A stretch of 64,000 nucleotides of DNA. Source: JAVVHH01 sp963848035. Lineage in GTDB: Bacteria; Pseudomonadota; Alphaproteobacteria; Acetobacterales; Acetobacteraceae. The DNA is taken from NCBI GenBank assembly GCA_963848035.1, contig CAWKCD010000001.1, positions 868,001-932,000 of the forward strand. The letters are read 5' to 3'. Position numbers and translations under genes: made by a program. Shown piece by piece: positions 57,133-64,000 of the stretch (position 1 is its first letter; each line of letters opens with the position of its first letter). The notes below the pieces were generated by a model, which saw only the letters and a list, made by a program, of their open reading frames with translations, made no database searches and was not told the DNA's origin.

Positions 57133-57881
57133 TGCTTCGTATTCACAATCTTCAGGCGTCGATCGAGGAGAAGCCGATCCTGCGCGGGATCGACCTCGAA
57201 CTGCCGGCGGGTCAGGTCCACGCTATCATGGGGCCGAACGGCTCAGGCAAGAGCACGCTCGGCTACGTATTGGCAGGCAATGACGGCTATACCGTGACGG
57301 CGGGCGACGTGTCGTTCGAGGGCGCCGATCTGCTGGCGATGGAGCCGGAGGAGCGAGCAGCGGCCGGGCTGTTCCTGGCGTTCCAGTCGCCGCTCGAACT
57401 GCCGGGCGTCAACAACGCGAACTTCTTGCGCACCGCTCTGAACGCCATCCGTCGCGCCCGCGGCGAGGACGAACTGGATGCGCCGGCGTTCCTGCGGCTG
57501 GCACGCGCCGAGAGCAAGCGCCTGCAATTTCCGGACGACATGCTCAAGCGCAACGTCAATGTCGGCTTCTCCGGCGGTGAGAAAAAGCGCAACGAGGTGC
57601 TGCAGATGGCCATCCTGCGGCCCAAGCTCGCCATCCTCGACGAGACGGATAGCGGTCTGGATATCGACGCGCTGCGCATCGTCGCCGACGGCGTCAACGC
57701 CCTCCGCAACCCCGAATTCTCCGCGCTCGTCATCACGCATCACCAGCGTCTGCTCGATCATCTCGTGCCGGACCGGGTGCACGTGTTGAGCCAGGGCCGG
57801 ATCGTCCGCAGCGGCGGGCCCGAGTTGGCCCGTGAGCTCGAGGCGAATGGCTACACGCAGGTGGTGGCGGACGCGGCATGA
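57132..57881 (+). CDS. sufC: Fe-S cluster assembly ATPase SufC
   Basis: 249 residues, ABC-type ATPase. Walker A HAIMGPNGSGKSTLGYVLAG, Q loop FLAFQSPLELPGVNN, signature VNVGFSGGEKKRNEVLQMA, Walker B PKLAILDETDSGLDIDAL and switch His in VITHHQRLLDHL. Powers cluster assembly on SufB/SufD in the cytoplasm. The start overlaps the sufB stop and the stop overlaps the sufD start (ATGA). Confidence 0.97.
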
Positions 57882-59128
57882 CCATCGCGACCACCTCGGG
57901 CGCGGACGCTTTCCTGGCGCGCTACCGCGGCCTGCGCGACCGTCTGCCCGGCGAAGTGTCGGTCCGCGACGCGGCGGCCGCATCGTTCGCCGCTTCCGGG
58001 CTGCCGAGCGTACGCGACGAGGCTTGGAAATACACCTCGATGCGCGGCCTGGCGGAGTCACCCTTCGAAGAGCCGCTGACTGCCGTCGGCACCGCGCCTG
58101 ATGCCGCCCCGACGCTCGACGCGCCCCGCATCGTGTTGATCGATGGCCGTTATCAGCCCGATCTCTCGAGCCCCCCCGAGACGGTGACGTTCGAGACCTT
58201 CGCCGACCGTCCGGTGTTCGGACGCACGCCGGATGCGACGCTGCCGATGGTCGCGTTGAACACGATGATGGCCGATGACGGCGTTTCGCTGAGCGTCGCG
58301 GAGGGCGTGGACGCCGGCACGATCGTGCTGCTCTCGATCGGTATCGACAACCACCGCCCCGTCGCGTTCCACCCGCGCCACCGGCTCACTTTGGCCGCCG
58401 GCGCCACGCTGACGCTGGTCGAGGTCGCGCGCGGCCAAGGGACCTACCTGCACAACGCGGTCACCGAGATCAACGTCGCCGAAGGCGCCAAGCTGGTCCA
58501 CATCCGCCTCCAAGAGGAGAGCCCGGCGGCGTTCCACGTCCAGACTGGCTTCGCCGAGATCGCCGAGCGCGGCATCTACGACACCTTCGTGTTGAACCTG
58601 GGCGCCCGCCTCGCCCGCACCGAGATCCATGCCCGCCTGCATGGCCCGAATGCCGCCGTTCATCTCAATGGCGCCCAGCTTCTCGGCGATCAGCAGCACG
58701 GCGACATCACCACGATCGTCAAACATGACGCCCCGAGCTGCGCGTCCCGTCAGACGATCAAGAACGTGCTGACCGACCGCGCCCGCGGCGTGTTCCAAGG
58801 CCGGATCGAAGTGGCCCGGGTGGCGCAGAAGACCGACGGCTACCAGATGAACCAGGCGTTGCTGCTGAGCCCCTATGCCGAGATCGACAGCAAGCCACAG
58901 CTCGAGATCTACGCCGACGACGTCAAATGCAGCCATGGCGCCACCGTCGGCGAACTCGACGCCGACCAATTGTTCTACCTGCGCGCCCGCGGCATCCCCG
59001 ACGCGGAAGCGCGCGCGCTGCTGGTCCGCGCCTTCCTCAACGAGGCGATGGACCCGATCGAGCACGAGGGCGCCCGCCATCTGCTCGAGGCCGCGATCGA
59101 GGCCTGGTGGGAAAGGAAAGACGCATGA
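57878..59128 (+). CDS. sufD: Fe-S cluster assembly protein SufD
   Basis: 416 residues. The N-terminal helical part (GADAFLARYRGLRDRLPGEV, LPSVRDEAWKYTSMRGLAES) is followed by the beta-helix shared with SufB, ending in the conserved DVKCSHGATVGELDADQLFY and RARGIPDAEARALLVRAFLN. The SHGAT motif and its His match SufD. Forms the SufB-SufC2-SufD complex. Overlaps sufC and sufS by four bases each. Confidence 0.96.
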   Translation: MTIATTSGADAFLARYRGLRDRLPGEVSVRDAAAASFAASGLPSVRDEAWKYTSMRGLAESPFEEPLTAVGTAPDAAPTLDAPRIVLIDGRYQPDLSSPPETVTFETFADRPVFGRTPDATLPMVALNTMMADDGVSLSVAEGVDAGTIVLLSIGIDNHRPVAFHPRHRLTLAAGATLTLVEVARGQGTYLHNAVTEINVAEGAKLVHIRLQEESPAAFHVQTGFAEIAERGIYDTFVLNLGARLARTEIHARLHGPNAAVHLNGAQLLGDQQHGDITTIVKHDAPSCASRQTIKNVLTDRARGVFQGRIEVARVAQKTDGYQMNQALLLSPYAEIDSKPQLEIYADDVKCSHGATVGELDADQLFYLRARGIPDAEARALLVRAFLNEAMDPIEHEGARHLLEAAIEAWWERKDA

Positions 59129-60366
59129 ACGCCCTGACCCGTCCCGCCTTTGATGTCGCGCGGATCCGCGACGACTTCCCCATCCTGAGCCAGACCGTCC
59201 ACGGCAAGCCGCTCGTCTTCCTCGACAGCGCCGCCTCGGCGCAGAAGCCGCGCCAGGTGATCGCGACCATGGTCGAGGCGATGGAGACGCAATACGCCAA
59301 CGTCCATCGCGGCCTGCACTGGATGAGCGAGCGGACGACCGAGGCCTATGAGGGCGTGCGCGAGAAGATCGCCACGCTGCTGAACGCGCCCGACCCGCGG
59401 GAGATCGTGTTCGCCAAGAACACGACCGAGCTGATCAACCTCGTCGCTCACTCCTATGGCCGCGGCGTCATGAAGCCCGGTCAGGCCGTGGTGATCTCCG
59501 AGATGGAGCATCACGCCAATCTCGTCCCTTGGCAGATGCTGCGCGACGATAAGGGCATTGAACTCCGCATCGCCCCCATCACCGACGGCGGCGAGTTGGA
59601 CCTCGAAGCGCTCGAGCGCCTGCTCGAAGACGGCAAGGTCGGCCTGGTCGCGATCACCCATATGAGCAACGTGCTCGGCACGGTGACGCCCGCGGCCCGC
59701 ATCGCCGCCCTCGCCCACGAGCACGGCGCCCGAATCCTGTTCGACGGCAGCCAGGCCGTGGTGCACCGCGCCGTCGACGTGCAGGCCCTCGGCGCCGATT
59801 TCTATGTCTTCACCGGCCACAAGCTCTACGGCCCCACAGGCATCGGCGCGATGTATGCCAAGCGCGAGCTGCTCGAGCGCATGCCCCCGTTCATGGGCGG
59901 CGGCGACATGATCGGCTCGGTCAGCTTCGAGCGCAGCACCTGGGCCGAGATCCCGCACAAATTCGAAGCCGGCACGCCGCCGATCCTGGAAGCGATCGGC
60001 CTCGGCACCGCGATCGACTGGGTCCAGGCGATCGGCTTCGACGCCATCGCGCAGCACGAGGCCGAACTGGTCGACCACACCCTCGCCCGCCTCTCCGAAG
60101 TGCCCGGCCTGCGCGTGCTCGGCAACGCGCAAGACCGCGGCGGCGTGTTCAGCTTCACGCTCGGCAACGCCCATGCGCACGACGTGGCCACCCTGCTCGA
60201 CCGCGCCGGCATCGCCGTCCGCGCCGGCAACCACTGCGCCGAGCCGCTGATGCGCCGCCTCGGTGTCGACAGCAGCGCCCGCGCCAGCCTCGGAATCTAC
60301 ACCACCAAGGGCGAGATCGACGCGCTGACCGACGCGCTGCACCGCGTCCGCGAGTTCTTCGCCTGA
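59125..60366 (+). CDS. sufS: Cysteine desulfurase SufS
   Basis: 413 residues, type II (SufS/CsdA) PLP enzyme that takes sulfur from cysteine. PLP Lys in YVFTGHKLYGPTGIGAMY, His in ISEMEHHANLVPWQML, DGSQAVVHRAVDVQALGADF, and the persulfide Cys in VRAGNHCAEPLMRRLG. In systems with SufU, sulfur passes from this Cys to SufU, which is the next gene. ATG at 59125 overlaps the sufD stop. Confidence 0.96.
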   Translation: MNALTRPAFDVARIRDDFPILSQTVHGKPLVFLDSAASAQKPRQVIATMVEAMETQYANVHRGLHWMSERTTEAYEGVREKIATLLNAPDPREIVFAKNTTELINLVAHSYGRGVMKPGQAVVISEMEHHANLVPWQMLRDDKGIELRIAPITDGGELDLEALERLLEDGKVGLVAITHMSNVLGTVTPAARIAALAHEHGARILFDGSQAVVHRAVDVQALGADFYVFTGHKLYGPTGIGAMYAKRELLERMPPFMGGGDMIGSVSFERSTWAEIPHKFEAGTPPILEAIGLGTAIDWVQAIGFDAIAQHEAELVDHTLARLSEVPGLRVLGNAQDRGGVFSFTLGNAHAHDVATLLDRAGIAVRAGNHCAEPLMRRLGVDSSARASLGIYTTKGEIDALTDALHRVREFFA

Positions 60367-60812
60367 TGTTCGACGAGCTGCGAGCCCTCTACAGCGACGA
60401 GATCCGCCGGCACGGGCGCAAGCCGGCGCATACCGGCAAGCTCGAGGGCGCGATGACCGCCAAGGGCGACAACCCGATGTGCGGCGACCGGGTCCAGGTC
60501 TTTGTCGTGAGCGATGCCGACACCATATCCAGGACATCGTTCGAGGCGCGCGGCTGCGAGATCAGCATCGCCAGCGCGGATCTCATGTGCGAGGCGGTGC
60601 CGGGTCTTTCGATCAGCCGGGCCCGCGCCCTGGCCGGCGACGTGGAGACGATGGCGCGGAGCGGGAATTGCGAAGCGTGCGACGCGGCGCTGGAGCGGCT
60701 GAAGCCGCTCTCGGCCGTTCATGAGTTTCCGTCGCGGGTGAAATGCGTGACTCTGCCATGGCGCGCGCTGATCGCGGCGCTGGACGGCGGCAAGGAGGCG
60801 ACCAGTGAGTGA
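60366..60812 (+). CDS. sufU: SufU-type sulfur transfer / Fe-S scaffold protein
   Basis: 148 residues, IscU/NifU-like fold. Three conserved Cys: NPMCGDRVQVFV, FEARGCEISIASADLMCEAV and SRVKCVTLPWRAL; the insertion between the second and third, of the SufU type, is present (NCEACDAALERLKPLS). It works with SufS. Starts within the sufS stop (TGATG), and its stop lies eight bases into the next gene. Confidence 0.92.
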   Translation: MFDELRALYSDEIRRHGRKPAHTGKLEGAMTAKGDNPMCGDRVQVFVVSDADTISRTSFEARGCEISIASADLMCEAVPGLSISRARALAGDVETMARSGNCEACDAALERLKPLSAVHEFPSRVKCVTLPWRALIAALDGGKEATSE

Positions 60813-61152
60813 GGCCAATGTCGAGAGCTGGAGCCCGGAGGGCGAACCCAAGCCCACGGAAGACGCGATCATCACCGCGATCGGGACCGTCTACGATCCG
60901 GAAATTCCGGTAAACATCTATGAACTCGGCCTGATCTACGCGGTCGAGATCGACGATGGCGGGAAGGTGAAGGTGGAGATGACGCTGACGGCGCCGGGCT
61001 GCCCGAGCGCGCAGGAGCTGCCGGTGATGGTGCACGACGCGATCATGGCAGTGCCGGGCGTGGCATCCTGCGACGTCGACACGGTGTGGGATCCGCCGTG
61101 GGATCCCAGCCGGATGACGGAAGACGCGCGGCTCAGCCTCAACATGTTCTAG
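60805..61152 (+). CDS. sufT: SufT-type DUF59/MIP18 protein
   Basis: 115 residues. DUF59 domain: AIITAIGTVYDPEIPVNIYE, LGLIYAVEIDDGGKVKVEMT, LTAPGCPSAQELPVMVHDAI with the single conserved Cys, and VDTVWDPPWDPSRMTEDARL. Members aid Fe-S protein maturation, mainly under high demand. GTG start overlaps sufU. Confidence 0.92.
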   Translation: MSEANVESWSPEGEPKPTEDAIITAIGTVYDPEIPVNIYELGLIYAVEIDDGGKVKVEMTLTAPGCPSAQELPVMVHDAIMAVPGVASCDVDTVWDPPWDPSRMTEDARLSLNMF

Positions 61153-61163
61153 GACGAACGAAG

Positions 61164-61532
61164 ATGTCCGACACGCAAACCACTGCCCGCAAGCCTCGCA
61201 CGCTCCCGCCGCTGATGCGCCTGTCCGACGCCGCGGCTGAGCGGCTCCGCTCGCTCTATGCCCACGGGCGAGAGGGCATGCTGCTGCGCATCACGGTGAA
61301 CACGAAAGGCTGCTCGGGCCTCTCGTATCAGATGGATTGGGTCGAGGCGCCCGGGCCGGGCGACGAGATCGTCAAAGACAAGGAGCTGACGGTCCTGGTG
61401 GATCGCAAGGCGAGCCTGTTCCTGATTGGGACCGAAATGGATTACGAAATGAAAGCGCTGACGAGCGGCTTCACATTTCATAATCCAAATGAAAAAGGCC
61501 GCTGTGGATGCGGTGAAAGCTTCCACATCTAG
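61164..61532 (+). CDS. A-type Fe-S carrier (SufA/HesB/IscA family)
   Basis: 122 residues. The three cluster-binding Cys are in VNTKGCSGLSYQMDWV and EKGRCGCGESFHI. LPPLMRLSDAAAERLRSLYA starts the domain after an unstructured head of about 15 residues. Carries clusters from the SufBCD scaffold to target proteins. Last gene of the suf operon; ATG at 61164 eleven bases after sufT. Confidence 0.93.
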   Translation: MSDTQTTARKPRTLPPLMRLSDAAAERLRSLYAHGREGMLLRITVNTKGCSGLSYQMDWVEAPGPGDEIVKDKELTVLVDRKASLFLIGTEMDYEMKALTSGFTFHNPNEKGRCGCGESFHI

Positions 61533-61578
61533 TCTCAGTCACTGCGAGTAGTTTTCTATTTTAGACTACGCACGCGAG

Positions 61579-61608
61579 TTGTGACGTTTCGATCAATTGT
61601 GCTACTTA
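61579..61608 (+). promoter_or_regulatory. Possible promoter of the SARP-like regulator
   Basis: TTGTGA (61579-61584), eighteen bases, TACTTA (61603-61608) lie in an AT-rich 115-base gap after the suf operon and about 40 bases before the next start. The match to the sigma-70 consensus is only fair. Confidence 0.3.
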
Positions 61609-61647
61609 CGGGCACGCTGCTTTATTCGTCACATTTCGAGGGGCTGA

Positions 61648-63372
61648 GTGGAAGGCGTCGCTGCACTTCGAGGCCAATCCGATAAGACGGCGTTGATCGA
61701 GTTGCATCTGATCGGGCCGCTTCGGGCGTGCACGGCCAAATCAAACGACGTCCTGCCGAGCTTGCGGAAAGCGCGCGCCCTGTTCGTCATCCTGGCGTTC
61801 AGCGATCAGCAGACAGCGCCGCGCCGCCTACTCGCCGGCTTGCTCTGGAGCCGTAGCGATGCCGCACAGGGGCTGGCCCGGTTGCGCGACACATTGCGCA
61901 CTCTGCGCCAGAGCCTGGTCGAGACGATCGGCGACGACGACATCCTGGAGATCACGGCGGAGCGGGTGGGTCTCCGGCCAGGCTCCGTCCGGATCATCAC
62001 CGAGCCGCCGATCGCCGAACCCGATACGCTGAGCGTCGGACGCGACATTGCGCTCGATCTCGACGGCGTCGACCCGGCGCTCGACGAGTGGTTGCGGCTT
62101 CTCAGAAGTCGCGTCAGGTCGGCCCTGGCCGCTTCCAGCGCGCCGATCCGCGGCGATGCAGTGGCAACGGCGACAGTCACGTCCACTCCGAAGCGCGGCT
62201 CCGTTCTCGGCGTCACGGTCCGCAATGCGATCGGGCCGCAGTCTGACGACTTCCTGGCATTCGCGCTCACCGAAGAGATCGCGACCTCTCTTGCTAGGAT
62301 TCGCGGGCTGACAGTCATCTCGAGCGTCTCAGTTGCCGCCGGGTTGGAGGCCAGACGCGACCTGCGCCAGGATCTCGGCCTGGACTTCCTGCTCGAAGGT
62401 TCGCTGCAACGGATCGAGCATCGGCTGCGTGTGGCGGTCAAGCTGGCCGACGCGGCGACGGGCGCGGTTTGTTGGACAGCGGTATTCACTTACGATCACA
62501 GCGACCTGTTCCATGTGCAGCAGGACGTGGCCGGGCTGGTCGCGGCCGGGCTCGAGCCGGAGCTGCCGTATATTGCCGCCGAGCGGATCAAGCGGGTCGG
62601 CGGCAGCGGCGAGAGCGCCTACGAGTTGGTGCTGCGCTCGATCTCGCGGATTCACCTGCTGGACCGGCGATCGTTCATGGAAGCGGGCGACCTGTTGACC
62701 CGGGCGATGGATCTCGAGCCCGAATACAGCCCAGCCTATAGCTGGCTCGCTTTGTGGCATGTGTTCCTCGTCGGCCAGGGCTGGGCGCGCGATCCGCGGG
62801 CGAGCATCGCCCGTGCTGGGGAGGTCGCGGAACATGCCGTGATGCTGGATCCGAACGATGCCCGCGGGCTGACAATCGCCGGGCACGTGCGGGCATTCCT
62901 GCACCACCGGCTGGACGAAGCGATCCCGCTGCACGAACGCGCCCTCGCGATCAATCCGAGCCTGCCGCTCGCCTGGCATTTGAGTGGCGTGGCGCAGGCG
63001 TATTCCGGGAACCTGGCAGAAGCCCGGCGACGGATCGAGCAATGCCGGCGGCTAGCGCCGCGGGATCCGCACAGTTTTTTCGCCGATGGTGCAGCGATCA
63101 TTGTGGAGCTGCTGAGCCGCAATCATCGGGCAGCCGCCGTGATCGGGCGGCAGGTGACGCAGATGCATCCCCGGTTCTCGGCTGGCTACAAGCCGTATCT
63201 GTCGGCGCTCGGCCATCTCGGCGACGAAAAGGAGGCTGCGCTCGTGTATCGCCGCCTGCTGCAGCTTGAGCCGGACTTCACGGTGCGCGCTTTCCGCGCA
63301 AGCTCACCTTTCGCCCTCCGCGAGCACAACGACCACTACGTCTCGGGCCTCAGCCTGGCTGGCGTTCCGTAA
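61648..63372 (+). CDS. SARP/BTAD-like regulator with TolB-N-like and TPR domains
   Basis: 574 residues, GTG start. Residues about 15-85 form a winged-helix of the OmpR/SARP type (IELHLIGPLRACTAKSNDVL, RKARALFVILAFSDQQTAPR, LLWSRSDAAQGLARLRDTLR). Residues about 180-310 resemble the TolB-N-like module of adenylate-cyclase-like regulators (FALTEEIATSLARIRGLTVI, QDLGLDFLLEGSLQRIEHRL, YDHSDLFHVQQDVAGLVAAG). From about 330 on are tetratricopeptide repeats (EAGDLLTRAMDLEPEYSPAY, LHERALAINPSLPLAWHLSG, ALVYRRLLQLEPDF). This plan is common in alphaproteobacteria and its signals are unknown. It converges on the DUF6065 gene with a 23-base overlap. Confidence 0.8.
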   Translation: MEGVAALRGQSDKTALIELHLIGPLRACTAKSNDVLPSLRKARALFVILAFSDQQTAPRRLLAGLLWSRSDAAQGLARLRDTLRTLRQSLVETIGDDDILEITAERVGLRPGSVRIITEPPIAEPDTLSVGRDIALDLDGVDPALDEWLRLLRSRVRSALAASSAPIRGDAVATATVTSTPKRGSVLGVTVRNAIGPQSDDFLAFALTEEIATSLARIRGLTVISSVSVAAGLEARRDLRQDLGLDFLLEGSLQRIEHRLRVAVKLADAATGAVCWTAVFTYDHSDLFHVQQDVAGLVAAGLEPELPYIAAERIKRVGGSGESAYELVLRSISRIHLLDRRSFMEAGDLLTRAMDLEPEYSPAYSWLALWHVFLVGQGWARDPRASIARAGEVAEHAVMLDPNDARGLTIAGHVRAFLHHRLDEAIPLHERALAINPSLPLAWHLSGVAQAYSGNLAEARRRIEQCRRLAPRDPHSFFADGAAIIVELLSRNHRAAAVIGRQVTQMHPRFSAGYKPYLSALGHLGDEKEAALVYRRLLQLEPDFTVRAFRASSPFALREHNDHYVSGLSLAGVP

Positions 63373-64000
63373 CCTTCGTCTCAGTCCGCCGACGCCGACG
63401 CACCTCGGCGGCATCTCGCCCGAGCGGGGCGGAAGCGCCCTCGCTGGATTTGATCACGGTCGCCGCGTATTTTGCCCAATCGTGTTTGGTGAGCGCCGAG
63501 ACGCCGGAGCGGCAGTCGAAGTCGTTCAAATGCTCGTCGGAATAGACGGAGCGATGCAGCGGCTGCGCTTGGAACAGCGGATAGTTGGCGTCGAAAGTCG
63601 TGGGCACGTCGGTTTTGGTCAGGCGAACATTGGTGAATAGCGGGCCGAACCATCGGTCGGTTTCAACGACACCCTCGAACAGGTCGTAGCCGCCTTGGCG
63701 CGGCAGATTGGCGGGCGCACGAAGGAGCAGGCTCCAGTCCGGCCGCGTCTGCGCCAGGAGACCGGACCAGACCTGCACGACACCCGGCTCCGGCAGGGCC
63801 GCCAGGAACGGCGGGGCGTAGCCTTGCGCCGATGCAGGTGCGTCGCGGTCGAAATCGGCGCTGAAACCGGGGAATTGGGCACGGCCGAGGGGAAACCAGT
63901 CATCGGCGCCTTCGCAGGTCCATGCCATCTGTTCCCCGCTCCAGAGAAGGCTGAAGGTAATCGGCGGGAACACATACCAGCCGAAGGAAGAAGCGGTGGT
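63350..64000 (-). CDS. DUF6065 family protein, 5' end outside the window
   Basis: At least 216 residues; the frame is open to the right edge (SFGWYVFPPITFSLLWSGEQ is readable upstream of the GTG at 63973), so the true start lies beyond the window. I recognise the GW.VFPP..F.L.W and WSGLLAQTRPDWSLLLRAPA patterns as DUF6065, with GGYDLFEGVVETDRWFGPLF following. No catalytic motif is evident. Members are often near biosynthetic or oxygenase genes, but nothing here decides its role. The 3' end overlaps the convergent regulator gene. Confidence 0.75.
   Translation of the reverse strand, partial: TTASSFGWYVFPPITFSLLWSGEQMAWTCEGADDWFPLGRAQFPGFSADFDRDAPASAQGYAPPFLAALPEPGVVQVWSGLLAQTRPDWSLLLRAPANLPRQGGYDLFEGVVETDRWFGPLFTNVRLTKTDVPTTFDANYPLFQAQPLHRSVYSDEHLNDFDCRSGVSALTKHDWAKYAATVIKSSEGASAPLGRDAAEVRRRRRTETKVTERQPG

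Overview
The window looks like chromosome from a high-GC alphaproteobacterium, most likely a Rhodospirillales / Acetobacteraceae-type organism. G+C was about 70% in the lines I counted by hand. Reasons for the placement: the rimP-nusA-ylxR-infB-rbfA order, a DUF3126 protein, a twin-membrane HIG1-type protein beside etfBA-hbd, an NDUFS6-like CHCC zinc-finger protein, an Rrf2-regulated suf operon with sufU, sufT and an A-type carrier, and a CsbD gene behind a promoter that resembles the alphaproteobacterial EcfG type. The genus is inference. Coding density is very high, gene ends often overlap by 1-4 bases, and no gap exceeds 300 bases. I see no insertion sequence, prophage or CRISPR array.

Layout. 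1-4.6 kb: aquaporin Z (cut by the window edge), 3-methyladenine glycosylase, and two convergent secreted-type proteins (a beta-helix protein with three C-terminal FFD/GTHFF repeats and an RTX-like protein). 4.6-10.7 kb: the translation/transcription operon rimP-nusA-ylxR-infB-rbfA, preceded by what looks like a transcription attenuator. 10.7-18.5 kb: DsbD-like reductase, HrpB helicase, then a tightly coupled trio of lipoprotein HtrA protease, response regulator and histidine kinase. 18.5-21.2 kb: a hybrid kinase of different base composition whose 5' part carries an amber codon. 21.2-31.7 kb: 2OG-Fe dioxygenase coupled to an MscS channel, HIG1 protein, etfB-etfA-hbd, cob(I)alamin adenosyltransferase, TonB, a cation diffusion facilitator, an MFS carrier, CsbD and a flavin reductase. 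31.8-33.6 kb: tRNA-Lys(CTT), a small HTH regulator, and tRNA-Arg(CCG), whose first ten bases are also the end of a lipoprotein hydrolase gene. 33.8-45.5 kb: CHCC zinc finger, polA, a CheY-like regulator, hrcA, rph-rdgB, a TauD-type dioxygenase, DUF3126, nadE, a LOV blue-light histidine kinase and a J-domain membrane protein. 45.5-55 kb: metabolic genes (FMN alpha-hydroxyacid oxidase, fused 5-oxoprolinase, YihY/BrkB protein, periplasmic binding protein, dihydroorotase-like amidohydrolase, cupin) and a remnant of an ECF sigma factor. 55.2-61.5 kb: the suf operon (Rrf2 regulator, sufB, C, D, S, U, T, A). 61.6-64 kb: a SARP-like/TolB-like/TPR regulator and a DUF6065 protein cut by the edge.

Themes. 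Three conserved genes (polA, rdgB, sufB) are each broken by one extra base in a short homopolymer run. All three lie between 34 and 57 kb, and the start of hrcA may be a fourth case. Sequencing error is the simplest reading, because loss of SufB in the only suf operon visible here would be severe. Two other genes have no ordinary start codon (ylxR and the 17 kb kinase). The left half shows strong C excess on the + strand in genes of both orientations, except in the 18.5-21.2 kb kinase; this fades near the tRNA genes at about 32 kb.

The strongest regulatory candidate is the two-state hairpin just upstream of rimP. It fits feedback control of nusA by transcription termination.
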